Notes: a model not told the origin generated them from the sequence alone. 64,000 bases of DNA from Petrimonas sulfuriphila (GCF_051201015.1 NZ_JBPEHI010000004.1), one strand, 5' to 3'; positions 43,793-52,959 are shown, counted from the stretch's first letter. Numbers and translations: made by a program.

Positions 43793-45517
43793 ATGAGAAC
43801 TTTTGAAGAACTTGGGATTGCACCCGCGATTTGGCGTGCCATTCAGGAAATGGGTTTTGAACAACCCATGCCGGTACAGGAGGAAGTGATTCCGCAACTG
43901 CTGGCAAATACCCGTGACATAATTGCTCTGGCGCAAACCGGAACTGGAAAAACTGCTGCTTTCGGTTTGCCAATCATCCAAAAAACAGCCATCGAACTGC
44001 ATGCACCGCAGACACTGATCCTTTGTCCTACACGGGAGCTTTGTTTACAGATAGCCGGTGATTTAACCGATTTTTCCAAATATATTGATGATATAAAAAT
44101 CCTTCCTGTCTACGGCGGATCAAGCATAGAAAGCCAGATTAAAACGTTAAAACGAGGCGTTCATGTTATCGTTGCCACACCGGGTAGGTTGATTGATTTG
44201 ATAAACCGCAAAACCGTTTCGTTGGCAAATGTCCATACCGTTGTGTTGGATGAAGCTGATGAAATGTTACACATGGGATTTACGGAAAGTATAGATGAAA
44301 TTTTGTCTCACGTTCCCGACAACCGCAGCATGCTGCTTTTTTCAGCCACCATGCCCCAGGAGATAGCCAAAATTACCCGGAAATATATGTCCAACCCCAT
44401 GGAGATAACCATTGGACGGAAAAACGAAGGTGCGCTGAACGTGAAACACACCTATTTCATGGTTCACGCAAAAGACAAATACCTTGCGTTAAAACGGATC
44501 GTGGATTACTACCCCAACATATACGGCATTGTCTTTTGCAGGACAAGAAAAGAAACGCAGGAAATAGCAGATAAGCTTATTCAGGATGGCTACGATGCCG
44601 ATTCGTTGCACGGTGACCTGTCGCAGGCACAACGTGACTATGTTATGAACAAGTTCCGCTTACGGAACCTGCAGTTGCTTATTGCTACCGACGTTGCTGC
44701 CCGAGGACTGGACGTGGACGATATCACTCATGTGATTAACTTTGGGCTTCCCGATGATTACGAAGTATACACGCACCGTAGCGGACGTACAGGCAGGGTG
44801 GGAAAAACCGGAACATCCATATCCATTATCCATACCAAAGAAAAAGGAAAAGTTGCTCAGATAGAAAAACTCATCAATAAAAAATTTGAATATCGTCAGG
44901 TACCCAAAGGAGATATTATTTGCGAAAAGCAACTGTTCAACTTTGTAGATAAAATTGAAAAGGTTAAGGTAAATGAAGAAGAAATTGCCCGTTTACTGCC
45001 TTCCATCTTCAAGAAACTTGATTGGCTGGAAAAGGAGGATGTCATTAAACGTATGGTCTCCTTGGAATTTAACCGGCTGATTGACTATTACCAAGCCGCC
45101 AATGAAATTGAAGAACCCAAAGAACACAACTCGAAAAGAGAGGAACGTGGAAAAGGAAAAAAATTTGACAGAAACGAAGGGGGACCGAAAAAGGCTGAAA
45201 ATGGATATGCCCGCTTTTTTATCAATATCGGAAAAATGGACGGCGCCAACCCGGCTAACCTGATGGGTTTTATCAACGATTATGTGCCCGGGAAGATCAG
45301 GGTAGGGCGTATCGATCTGATGAAGAACTTTTCGTTTTTTGAAGTCCCCGAAGAAAATGTCAAGCAAATTCTCAAATCCTTTAAAGGAGTTTTCGTGGAA
45401 GACAGAAAACTGGTGGTTGAATTAGCAGACAACAATATGCCGGAGAACAAGAAATACAAAGGTGACAAACCAAAACAGGATTTCAACGTCTCCAAGAAAG
45501 GGAAAAAACGTTTCTAA
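43793..45517 (+). CDS. DEAD-box RNA helicase with C-terminal DbpA-type RNA-binding domain
   Basis: 574 residues from the ATG at 43793; the frame extends 21 residues upstream, but without the conserved start MRTFEELGIAP. Helicase motifs in order: Q motif near FEQPMPVQEEVIP, AQTGTGKT (Walker A), PTRELCLQ, TPGR, DEAD in VVLDEADEM, SAT, RGLDVDDITHVIN and HRSGRTGR. A charged linker (about 440-485, KEHNSKREERGKGKK) leads to a DbpA/CsdA-type RNA-binding fold (ARFFINIGKMDGANPANLMGFI ... FSFFEVPEENV). It unwinds RNA in ribosome assembly, cold response or RNA decay. Confidence 0.95.
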   Translation: MRTFEELGIAPAIWRAIQEMGFEQPMPVQEEVIPQLLANTRDIIALAQTGTGKTAAFGLPIIQKTAIELHAPQTLILCPTRELCLQIAGDLTDFSKYIDDIKILPVYGGSSIESQIKTLKRGVHVIVATPGRLIDLINRKTVSLANVHTVVLDEADEMLHMGFTESIDEILSHVPDNRSMLLFSATMPQEIAKITRKYMSNPMEITIGRKNEGALNVKHTYFMVHAKDKYLALKRIVDYYPNIYGIVFCRTRKETQEIADKLIQDGYDADSLHGDLSQAQRDYVMNKFRLRNLQLLIATDVAARGLDVDDITHVINFGLPDDYEVYTHRSGRTGRVGKTGTSISIIHTKEKGKVAQIEKLINKKFEYRQVPKGDIICEKQLFNFVDKIEKVKVNEEEIARLLPSIFKKLDWLEKEDVIKRMVSLEFNRLIDYYQAANEIEEPKEHNSKREERGKGKKFDRNEGGPKKAENGYARFFINIGKMDGANPANLMGFINDYVPGKIRVGRIDLMKNFSFFEVPEENVKQILKSFKGVFVEDRKLVVELADNNMPENKKYKGDKPKQDFNVSKKGKKRF

Positions 45518-45547
45518 GGTGTAATTTCCTTTCGTTTACACACCCGG

Positions 45548-45590
45548 AAGCAGCATTTTAAACACGAAATGCTGCTTTTGTTATTTTTAG
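45548..45590 (+). terminator. intrinsic terminator after the helicase gene
   Basis: An 11-bp stem AAGCAGCATTT (45548-45558) / AAATGCTGCTT (45567-45577) is followed by a T-rich run. The 211 nt from here to the next gene hold a TTACTTTG -7-like box at 45646-45653 and no gene. Confidence 0.85.
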
Positions 45591-45788
45591 CATGAATTAA
45601 AGAAAAAAATCTTTAATTAATTGCTTATAATTCGAAATTAATTTGTTACTTTGTATGGCGAAAGATAAAACTAAATTTCTGTATTTGAGATATTTATAAT
45701 GTTTAAAAACTGTAAGTATAAATAGTGAAAAACAACGAAACTAATGTCAAAAACCACCATAAAAAGTAGAAATTAAATTTTTAAACAG

Positions 45789-47678
45789 ATGAAACGTAAA
45801 CTTTTAATCAGAGATCTCACTTTGAGGGACGGTCAGCAATCGGCTTTTGCTACCCGAATGAACCAATCACAAGTTGACAGAGTGTTGCCTTATTACAGAG
45901 ATGCCAATTTCTATGCAATGGAAGTTTGGGGAGGTGCTGTTCCAGACTCCGTTATGCGCTATTTAGGCGAAAACCCATGGGACAGGTTAAAAAAAGTCAG
46001 CGACGGTGTGCAGGGAGCCTCAAAACTCACTGCGCTTTCTCGTGGACGAAACCTCTATGGATACGCTCCCTATCCGGATGAAATTATTGATGGATTTTTC
46101 AAAAATGCCGTCTCTAGCGGACTCAACATTATGCGTATTTTCGATGCGCTAAACGATGTTGACAATATAAAATCGAGTATAAAATACATTAAGAAATACG
46201 GTGGTTTGGCAGATTGCGCGGTTTGCTACACGATAGATCCCAAATACGACGATGAGGTTAAAATTGTTGAAAAGAAAGGCTTTCTGGGGCTGTTCAACAA
46301 GAAAGAAGAAATACGGATAAAAAAAGAAAATGTGTTTACAGACCGCTATTTTCTTCAGAAAGCCAAGGAAATGCTAGCGTTGGGTGCTGACATGATCACC
46401 ATTAAAGATATGAGTGGACTGATTCCGCCCACGCGTGTGGCAAACCTTATCTCATTATTCAAAAGAGAACTTAATGTTCCCATCGATTTTCACACACATT
46501 GCACCCCGGGGTATGGATTGGGTTCCGTACTCTCAGCAATCGTAAATGGGGCAGATATCGTAGACACCAATATCTGGTATTTTTCCGGCGGGCCGGCTGC
46601 TCCAGCCATTGAACTCGTTTATATTTTCTGCCAAAAACTGGGCATTGAACTGGATGTAAACATGGAGGCTGTGGCAAAAATAAATGCCGAATTGTTCGGA
46701 ATCCGCCGGGAATTGGAAGCTTTCGATACGGTAAAACAGTTCCCAAATCCGTTTAACCCGCTTACGGATACCCTGCCTGCTGCTATTGATAAGTTGTTTG
46801 ACGAAGCTATTGCCGCAGTTCAAATCAACAACGAGACGGCTTTACTGGAGGCCTGCCACCAAATTGAAGCTTATTTCAATTTCCCCAAACCCGACGAGAG
46901 GGTGAAAAACGCCGAGATTCCCGGAGGGATGTACACCAATATGGTGGCACAATTGAAACAATTTAACTCGCTGGATATCTTGGAAGATGCAATGAAACTT
47001 ATTCCAAGTGTCCGGCTCGATGCTGGATTGCCACCTTTGGTTACTCCTACAAGTCAAATCGTAGGAGTGCAGGCGGTCAGTTCGGCCCTGAATCTGAAGA
47101 ATGGGCGGGATAAATATGCCAATGCTTCTAATCAATTTGTTGCACTAGTAAAGGGGGAATACGGAAAAACTCCCGTTCCGGTAGATCCGGAATTCAGGTT
47201 GAAAATTGCCGGAACGCGTGATGAAACTCCGTACGATACCAGTACGTATAGACGTCAGGAGAATCCTGTTTTGCCGGAGTTCGAAAATGTCCGGCTGGCT
47301 AAAGACGAAAAAGAGGAGTTGTTACTTGAACTTTTCCCTGCCGTGGCCACCCAATACCTGAGGAAAATCCGTGAAACGGAATTTGCATCGCATCAATCGC
47401 AAAAAACAACTGTAACCGGTGCTGGAACGGTACCTACCGATGCGGAAGTAAAGGAACCCGAAGGATACATTACAGAAAGCCCTATGCCCGGCAGCGTTAT
47501 GAAGTTTCTGGTAAAAGAAGGCGATGAGGTGCAAAGGGGAAAAAACCTGTTTGTTCTGGAAGCTATGAAAATGGAGAACGACGTAATTTCTGAATATTCG
47601 GGAAAAGTGTATAAGATATATGTAAAACCGGGTGATATCGTTCAGGCCGGAGAGCCTATAATGAAAATAGTACAATAG
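45789..47678 (+). CDS. oadA: biotin-dependent oxaloacetate decarboxylase / pyruvate carboxylase subunit (alpha, carboxyltransferase)
   Basis: 629 residues. The HMGL-type carboxyltransferase TIM barrel (about 1-300) starts LLIRDLTLRDGQQSAFATR and has IDFHTHCTPGYG with metal-binding His residues. Next comes the conserved carboxylase domain (about 300-490), a short linker, and a biotinyl domain whose biotin site is K594 in EAMKME. The enzyme moves a carboxyl group between biotin and pyruvate/oxaloacetate. The membrane beta and gamma subunits of the sodium pump are not in the window, so pump versus soluble carboxylase cannot be decided. It is a single gene flanked by terminators. Confidence 0.93.
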   Translation: MKRKLLIRDLTLRDGQQSAFATRMNQSQVDRVLPYYRDANFYAMEVWGGAVPDSVMRYLGENPWDRLKKVSDGVQGASKLTALSRGRNLYGYAPYPDEIIDGFFKNAVSSGLNIMRIFDALNDVDNIKSSIKYIKKYGGLADCAVCYTIDPKYDDEVKIVEKKGFLGLFNKKEEIRIKKENVFTDRYFLQKAKEMLALGADMITIKDMSGLIPPTRVANLISLFKRELNVPIDFHTHCTPGYGLGSVLSAIVNGADIVDTNIWYFSGGPAAPAIELVYIFCQKLGIELDVNMEAVAKINAELFGIRRELEAFDTVKQFPNPFNPLTDTLPAAIDKLFDEAIAAVQINNETALLEACHQIEAYFNFPKPDERVKNAEIPGGMYTNMVAQLKQFNSLDILEDAMKLIPSVRLDAGLPPLVTPTSQIVGVQAVSSALNLKNGRDKYANASNQFVALVKGEYGKTPVPVDPEFRLKIAGTRDETPYDTSTYRRQENPVLPEFENVRLAKDEKEELLLELFPAVATQYLRKIRETEFASHQSQKTTVTGAGTVPTDAEVKEPEGYITESPMPGSVMKFLVKEGDEVQRGKNLFVLEAMKMENDVISEYSGKVYKIYVKPGDIVQAGEPIMKIVQ

Positions 47679-47703
47679 AAGTAACAGCACATGAGTAAGT
47701 TGG

Positions 47704-47733
47704 AAAAACCGGTACACCAGTATCGGTTTTTTT
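47704..47733 (+). terminator. intrinsic terminator after oadA
   Basis: An 11-bp stem AAAAACCGGTA (47704-47714) / TATCGGTTTTT (47721-47731), with one G-T pair and a 6-nt loop, is followed by more T. Confidence 0.85.
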
Positions 47734-47745
47734 ATTGGTGAAAAC

Positions 47746-47801
47746 TTAACAATAATGTAATCAGAATGTAACTGCTTTGTAACATTTATACTTGACCTTT
47801 G
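47746..47801 (+). promoter_or_regulatory. tandem 11-nt repeat box plus -7 element before the TonB receptor (Pho-box-like, copy A)
   Basis: TAAC/TAAT cores start at 47747, 47758, 47769 and 47780, exactly 11 nt apart. The -7 box is GACCTTTG (47794-47801); its G is 21 nt after the T of the last core. Four half-sites with one helical-turn period are the hallmark of OmpR/PhoB-type response regulators. The core resembles the PhoP box of Bacillus (TTAACA) and the cyanobacterial Pho box (CTTAACC). The -7 box lacks the leading T of TAnnTTTG, as expected if an activator is needed. Confidence 0.7.
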
Positions 47802-47826
47802 TGACGATAAATTATGATACTCGTTA

Positions 47827-50559
47827 ATGAAAAAAGACTCAAAATTAATGATAAGTAAAGCAAAGGTATTGTTTAGGTTATCTGTTTTACTTTTATTTTT
47901 CGTTTCAGCATCCGCTATTTATGCTCAGACGGGAACAATCAAAGGAACAATTGTTGATGCCAAGACCAAAGAACCACTAATAGGAGCTTCGGTTTTGGTC
48001 GAAGGAACCACAAACGGGGCTGCCGCCGATCTGGACGGCAATTTCGTTATCAATAACGTATCGGCGGGAACGCACACGCTCGTTGCATCTTACGTGGCAT
48101 ATCAACCGGTAACTAAAACGGGGATTGCAGTAGAAACAAACCGCGAAACGGTGGTGGATTTCGAAATGAACTCCGACGATATCAGCCTCGAAGCGGTTGA
48201 AGTGGTCGCACGCGCTAACCGCGAAAGCGAGAATATTCTGCTTCTCGAGCAAAAAAAAGCATTACTTGCCACGCAAGCTGTAGGGGCAAGAGAGCTATCA
48301 CGCAAGGGGATTGGAAATGCGGAAGCAGCCGTGTCCAAAGTTTCGGGAATATCCAAACAGGAAGGCGTGAAAAATGTTTTTGTGCGGGGCTTGGGCGACC
48401 GATACAACGCGACAACCCTCAACGGTTTTCTTGTCCCTTCGGAAGATCCCGAATACAAAAACATCGCACTCGACTTTTTCGGAACCGATATCATTCAAAA
48501 TGTAGGGGTAAACAAAGTTTTTTCGGGTAGCTCTACCGGAGATGCAGGGGGTGCTATCATAGACATTTCGTCAAAAGAATTGATTAATGACCGGGCTTTT
48601 GGTGCCGAAATATCGGGAGGGTTGAACCGGGGGACTATCGGAGTTGATTTCCTGCGTCAGGACGGCTCAAACTACCTGGGATTTGCCAACAATAAAAAAC
48701 CGAACGAAAACAAGGTTGATTTCGCCAACAGCCTCGATCCAACGGTCATAAAAACACCCGTAAACCACACTTTTGGTATCTCCGGAGGAAAACAATTTAA
48801 AGTGGGAGCGGATAATAATCCACTTTCATTTTTTATTGTAGGCTCACACGGAACAAATTATTCTTATACCGGGGAATTGATCAGAAACACCACTTCCGAC
48901 GGAACCATTTATCAAGACCAGCAAGGCGACAAGTATTCCCAAAACATTAACCAGCTTGTTCTCGGAAATATCAATTTCGGGATTAACAAAGCGCACAACC
49001 TGGCGTATAATTTCATGATGGTCCATGCCAATAATCAATACGTTGGGCAATACAGCGGAAAACATACCGAAAGCCATCAAGACAGTAACGATTACACGGG
49101 AAGGGCAATCAGACAACAAACGAACGACAATTTACTATTCACGCATCAACTTATTTCCAGCTGGAAATTATCGAACAAAATGAAACTAAACGCCGGGGCA
49201 TCGTATAACAGGATAAAAGGGCTGGAACCTGACCGTCGCGAAAATTATCTTTCAAAACAGGATGATGGTACCTATATTTTAACGGGAAGTAACCGGCAAA
49301 AACGTTTCTTTTCTGAACTGAAAGAAAATGATATAAATACAAAAGTGAATCTTCAGTATAAACTGAATGATGAATTTGACAATACGAACTCTGCCCTGGA
49401 AATAGGTTACAATGGACGCTTTGTTGATGACAAGTTTGAGGCTGTAGAGTACAATTTTGACGCTCTTTCGGGAACATTCCCCATAGATAACCTGCAATTG
49501 GATGATTTATATAACCAGGCCAACTACGAAAGTGGAAAATATACCATGAGCGTTGGTGAATTAAATACCTACAACGTTAAAAAAAATGTCCATTCGGCAT
49601 ATGCGGAGGCTACATATCAATTGACTTCTCCTCTTACCGCGAATGTGGGTTTACGTGTAGACAATGTGGATATGACCGTTAACCATCGTGTTCAGCACGT
49701 GGAGCCTGGAAGGGAATCTATCAAAAAAACCTATTTTTTGCCCAGTTTGAATCTGAAATATGATTTGAACGATAAAAATGCAATACGGATGGGCTTGAGT
49801 AAGACATACACATTGCCGCAATCGAAAGAGATTTCACCCTATCAATATGTGAATATCGGCTTTGCCAGTCAAGGTAATCCTAACCTGAAACCGTCTGATA
49901 ATTACAATGCTGATCTTAAATGGGATTATTATTTGAGCCCTTCGGAATTGTTTACCGTTACCGGATTTTTTAAACACATTGTCAATCCTATCGGACGAGT
50001 GGATCAGGGTAATTCAGCCGGATTACTCTCCTATTCAAACATCAGCGCGTTTGCAACTGTCGCCGGTATAGAGGTGGAGTTGAGAAAAAACTTGATCAAC
50101 AGAGTGAATACTGCAACTTCAAAAGTAAACCGGGTATCCCTGGGATTGAATGCTTCGTATATTTATACGGATCTCGAAGTTGATATCGTTAACACACCGA
50201 GAAGAAGAGCACAGCTGGAAGGAGCTGCACCGTTTATAGGAAATTTCGATGTTTCTTATAGTTATTCAAATCGCGATAAAAATTTACTTGCTTCGGTCGT
50301 TTTTAATTATTTCAGTAACAGGGTACATACAATCGGTACACGCAACTACGGCAATATCATAGAAGAAGGAGTTCCCACGATAGATTTCGTGTCTTCCTAC
50401 AAATTTAACAAGAACTTTACCGCGAAATTTAAAGCATCAAACTTGCTGGATCCTTCGTTTAAATTATCCAGAAGAATGAATTCAAGCGGTGAAAACATTA
50501 TCCTGAATAAATACAAAAAGGGTATTAACCTCAGCTTAGGAGTAAGCTATGATTTATAA
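47827..50559 (+). CDS. TonB-dependent outer-membrane receptor
   Basis: 910 residues with a long signal peptide ending ASAIYAQ (about residue 35). A carboxypeptidase-like domain follows (about 36-125, GTIKGTIVDAKTKEPLIGASVLVEG), then the plug (GVKNVFVRGLGDRYNATTLNGFLVPSEDPEYKNIALDFFGTDIIQNVGVNKVFSG) and a beta-barrel from about residue 250 ending LSLGVSYDL. It is not a SusC protein, as there is no SusD partner. It is followed 48 nt later by a surface-type lipoprotein that may be its substrate-binding partner. Its promoter carries the Pho-box-like array, so uptake of a phosphorus compound is a reasonable guess, not a finding. Confidence 0.93.
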   Translation: MKKDSKLMISKAKVLFRLSVLLLFFVSASAIYAQTGTIKGTIVDAKTKEPLIGASVLVEGTTNGAAADLDGNFVINNVSAGTHTLVASYVAYQPVTKTGIAVETNRETVVDFEMNSDDISLEAVEVVARANRESENILLLEQKKALLATQAVGARELSRKGIGNAEAAVSKVSGISKQEGVKNVFVRGLGDRYNATTLNGFLVPSEDPEYKNIALDFFGTDIIQNVGVNKVFSGSSTGDAGGAIIDISSKELINDRAFGAEISGGLNRGTIGVDFLRQDGSNYLGFANNKKPNENKVDFANSLDPTVIKTPVNHTFGISGGKQFKVGADNNPLSFFIVGSHGTNYSYTGELIRNTTSDGTIYQDQQGDKYSQNINQLVLGNINFGINKAHNLAYNFMMVHANNQYVGQYSGKHTESHQDSNDYTGRAIRQQTNDNLLFTHQLISSWKLSNKMKLNAGASYNRIKGLEPDRRENYLSKQDDGTYILTGSNRQKRFFSELKENDINTKVNLQYKLNDEFDNTNSALEIGYNGRFVDDKFEAVEYNFDALSGTFPIDNLQLDDLYNQANYESGKYTMSVGELNTYNVKKNVHSAYAEATYQLTSPLTANVGLRVDNVDMTVNHRVQHVEPGRESIKKTYFLPSLNLKYDLNDKNAIRMGLSKTYTLPQSKEISPYQYVNIGFASQGNPNLKPSDNYNADLKWDYYLSPSELFTVTGFFKHIVNPIGRVDQGNSAGLLSYSNISAFATVAGIEVELRKNLINRVNTATSKVNRVSLGLNASYIYTDLEVDIVNTPRRRAQLEGAAPFIGNFDVSYSYSNRDKNLLASVVFNYFSNRVHTIGTRNYGNIIEEGVPTIDFVSSYKFNKNFTAKFKASNLLDPSFKLSRRMNSSGENIILNKYKKGINLSLGVSYDL

Positions 50560-50607
50560 CTGACGAATACGAACAACTAATCAACTAAATTTTTAAACTG
50601 TATTAAA

Positions 50608-51765
50608 ATGAAAAAGTTTCTTTTGAGTATTATGATGATGGCCACAATTTCAGCTCCTGCAGTTCTGACTTCTTGTGGCTCCGATGATCCGAAACCCGAA
50701 CCTCCGGTAACCGAGTCGGAACTGAAAGGTTCTATAACCACTACCCAAACCCTGGATGCAGCAATTACTTATACCATTACCGGTCCTGTTATTGTTGAAG
50801 ACGGGGGTGTATTAAACATTCCGGCAGGAACAATGATCAAGGCTAAAAATGGATTCAGCAATTATATTCTCGTATTGCAAGGTGGAAAAATCAATGCGAG
50901 GGGTACTGCCGAAAAACCCATTACCCTGACTGCCGATATTGAAAATGCTAAACAAGGACATTGGGGAGGGCTTATTATTAACGGTAAAGCACCACTTTCG
51001 GGTGGGACAAAAGGGTCTACCGAAATTAACAGCGCCTATAGTTACGGAGGCGATAACGTTTCGGATAGCTCAGGTGAATTGACATACGTTAAGATAGAAT
51101 ATACCGGCGCCCGTTCGAGTGCAAACGTTGAACACAACGGACTTACGCTGAACGGCGTTGGAAATGGCACCAAGATCGAAAACATTTACATCCCTTATGG
51201 GGCAGACGATGGGATAGAATTTTTTGGCGGTAGCGTAAACGTGAAAAACCTGTTGGTGGTTGACTCGGACGATGACATGTTCGACTTTACTCAAGGGTAC
51301 ACAGGAACACTGGAAAACGCATACGGAATCTGGCAAAAAGGTTACTCCAGCTCAGAATCAGACCCTCGCGGAATTGAAGCTGATGGAAACCTGGACGGTT
51401 TAAATCCCGATGAGAAAGGGCAGTCCGACTTCACCGTCAAAAACATGACTATCGAACTTAAGCTGGATGCGAGCAGCGATGTGAAAATGCAAATGCAGGA
51501 TGTCATCAAGATCCGTCGTGGAGCCAAGACTACCGTTACCAATGCTCTGGTGAAAGGCGTTGGCACAGCTATGGATTTAGTTGACTGTACAGACGGTAAA
51601 GGTGATGCCGCTGCGGGAACAGTGATAAATCTTACAAATAGCTTAACCTCTCCCATTACCGGCAAAGACATAAAACCGGGTGCAAATGCCGCAACGATAG
51701 ATATTAAAACCGGAAATACCGGCTGCCCAACCGATGTATTTGCTTGGACCGGATACAAATTTTAA
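50608..51765 (+). CDS. surface lipoprotein with right-handed beta-helix-like repeats, partner of the TonB receptor
   Basis: 385 residues with a lipoprotein signal and lipobox Cys at residue 23 (AVLTSC-GSDDPKPEPP). The acidic residues after the Cys suggest surface export. The body has repeating short strands (ITGPVIVEDGGVLNIPAGTMIKAK; ILVLQGGKINARGTAEKPITLTA; WGGLIINGKAPLS; HNGLTLNGVGNGTKIENIYI; GSVNVKNLLVVDSDDDMFDF), consistent with a parallel beta-helix. Many aspartates in the middle could bind metal ions or cationic ligands. It lies 48 nt after the receptor gene and has no promoter of its own, so the two form an operon. Exact role unknown. Confidence 0.75.
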   Translation: MKKFLLSIMMMATISAPAVLTSCGSDDPKPEPPVTESELKGSITTTQTLDAAITYTITGPVIVEDGGVLNIPAGTMIKAKNGFSNYILVLQGGKINARGTAEKPITLTADIENAKQGHWGGLIINGKAPLSGGTKGSTEINSAYSYGGDNVSDSSGELTYVKIEYTGARSSANVEHNGLTLNGVGNGTKIENIYIPYGADDGIEFFGGSVNVKNLLVVDSDDDMFDFTQGYTGTLENAYGIWQKGYSSSESDPRGIEADGNLDGLNPDEKGQSDFTVKNMTIELKLDASSDVKMQMQDVIKIRRGAKTTVTNALVKGVGTAMDLVDCTDGKGDAAAGTVINLTNSLTSPITGKDIKPGANAATIDIKTGNTGCPTDVFAWTGYKF

Positions 51766-51822
51766 TCAGAACAATCGGTTTATAAAAACAGGAGGTATTT
51801 CGTGTAAAAACCGGAGTACCTT

Positions 51823-51855
51823 TTTGTTTTTATGCACCAGGAAATTGTATCTTTG
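51823..51855 (+). promoter_or_regulatory. promoter of the YwqK-like gene
   Basis: TTTG (51823-51826), a 21-nt spacer and TATCTTTG (51848-51855) fully match the Bacteroidota consensus. Transcription should start near 51862, which rules out the in-frame ATG at 51858 and supports 51888. Confidence 0.75.
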
Positions 51856-51887
51856 CTATGGAGGTACAACTTAAAAACAAGAATCGT

Positions 51888-52373
51888 ATGAAAAATAAAA
51901 CAATACTATTGCTGGGTGTTTTTCTTTTAACGTTAAGTGTTCAGGCTCAAGATCAGCAGGGTAATCCTCAAATCTATCAGAATGAAGGAGTCTATTACAG
52001 AGACAAGAAACAAAACGAACTTTATACCGGAGATTATCGTGAATATTACGATAACGGCACACTCAAGCTTGAGATGCAGATTAAAAACGGCTTACCCGAA
52101 GGAGCTTACCTGATTTATTTCGATAACCGTAAACCCAAAGAAGTGCGTTCTTACAAGGAAGGTAAATTACACGGCCTGTGGCGTACGTACGATATTTCGG
52201 GACAGCTCATTTCGGAAGCTGAATACAAGAATGGCGCAAAACACGGCACCTGGCGTATTTGGGACGAATTGGGAAATCAGCGTTACGAAATGAATTACTA
52301 CGAAGGCAATAAAACCGGCTTGTGGCGTATGTGGGACGACAAGGGTAATCTATTGGATGAGAAAAAATATTAA
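51888..52373 (+). CDS. secreted MORN-repeat protein, YwqK family
   Basis: 161 residues from 51888, chosen because the promoter lies at 51823-51855 and because it gives a normal signal peptide (MKNKTILLLGVFLLTLSVQAQ). Four to five YwqK/MORN-type repeats follow (YTGDYREYYDNGTLKLEMQIKNGLPEG; YLIYFDNRKPKEVRSYKEGKLHG; WRTYDISGQLISEAEYKNGAKHG; WRIWDELGNQRYEMNYYEGNKTG). YwqK proteins are named antitoxins in some databases, but no toxin gene is adjacent and this copy is exported, so a toxin-antitoxin role is doubtful. The TAA stop overlaps the first repeat of the Pho-box-like array B. Confidence 0.82.
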   Translation: MKNKTILLLGVFLLTLSVQAQDQQGNPQIYQNEGVYYRDKKQNELYTGDYREYYDNGTLKLEMQIKNGLPEGAYLIYFDNRKPKEVRSYKEGKLHGLWRTYDISGQLISEAEYKNGAKHGTWRIWDELGNQRYEMNYYEGNKTGLWRMWDDKGNLLDEKKY

Positions 52374-52425
52374 CAAAAACTTAACCGAAACTTAACCGTT
52401 CTGTAACATTTATGCCTCACCTTTG
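52370..52425 (+). promoter_or_regulatory. tandem 11-nt repeat box plus -7 element before the 119-residue protein (Pho-box-like, copy B)
   Basis: TAAC cores at 52371, 52382, 52393 and 52404, all exact and 11 nt apart; the middle two read CTTAACCG-like. The -7 box CACCTTTG is at 52418-52425, with its G 21 nt after the T of the last core, the same geometry as copy A. A stretch of 14 nt around the last core (TGTAACATTTAT) is nearly the same in A and B. Confidence 0.72.
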
Positions 52426-52468
52426 TATCGGTTTAAAACGGAAAATTTTCAAAAATTAGATACATAGG

Positions 52469-52828
52469 ATGAAAACAATTTTGGTATTAATCGCAACGGT
52501 TTTATTGTCTGTTTCAGTGTATGCTGAAGACAACAAAAACGACAAGAATGTAAAAAGTACTGCTGTTACCGAAGCTGTACGGAAAGTGAATACGGTGGAT
52601 ATATCGGGTTCCGTTGTCGACAACAAAAGTAACGAATCGTTGGCTGGTGCAGCTATCTTCATTGACGGTAACAAATATTATTCGGACCTGGACGGAAACT
52701 TTTCGGTTTCGGATCTTAAACCGGGTAAACATACCGTACGTGTGGAATTGATTTCGTATCAACCTTCTGAAATGCAAGTAGATTTGCAGAAAGATAAAGA
52801 AATCAACATTGGGCTGATACAGGAATAG
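52469..52828 (+). CDS. small secreted protein with a lone carboxypeptidase-like (CarboxypepD_reg) domain
   Basis: 119 residues. A signal peptide ends near SVYAED (about residue 19), a charged linker follows (DNKNDKNVKS), then one CarboxypepD_reg-type beta-sandwich: VDISGSVVDNKSNESLAGAAIFIDGNKYYSDLDGNFSVSDLKPGKHTVRVELISYQPSE. This domain is usually the N-terminus of TonB receptors, and here it stands alone. It shares the Pho-box-like promoter with the 910-residue receptor 4.6 kb upstream, so it may modulate that receptor. A terminator follows at once. Confidence 0.82.
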   Translation: MKTILVLIATVLLSVSVYAEDNKNDKNVKSTAVTEAVRKVNTVDISGSVVDNKSNESLAGAAIFIDGNKYYSDLDGNFSVSDLKPGKHTVRVELISYQPSEMQVDLQKDKEINIGLIQE

Positions 52829-52851
52829 GAGATCAGTTGAGAAAACATTGA

Positions 52852-52884
52852 AAAGTTTGCTTCATAGCAAACTTTTTGTTTTTT
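52852..52884 (+). terminator. intrinsic terminator after the 119-residue gene
   Basis: A perfect 10-bp stem AAAGTTTGCT (52852-52861) / AGCAAACTTT (52866-52875) with a TCAT loop is followed by two T runs. Confidence 0.9.
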
Positions 52885-52897
52885 ATGTCAGGAAAAG

Positions 52898-52953
52898 TTA
52901 ACCAAAACTTAACTGAAATGTAGCGGGTTCGTAACAAAAGATACCGATATTTG
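52898..52953 (+). promoter_or_regulatory. tandem 11-nt repeat box plus -7 element before a candidate small RNA (Pho-box-like, copy C)
   Basis: Cores TAAC, TAAC, TAGC and TAAC at 52899, 52910, 52921 and 52932, again 11 nt apart. The -7 box GATATTTG is at 52946-52953, with its G 21 nt after the T of the last core. No gene-sized ORF starts downstream before a strong terminator at 53030. Confidence 0.7.
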
Positions 52954-52959
52954 CAACGT

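Noticed and set aside
51888..52373. Toxin-antitoxin system based on the YwqK name
   Set aside because: The protein is exported and no toxin-like gene lies next to it; the name comes from family annotation only.
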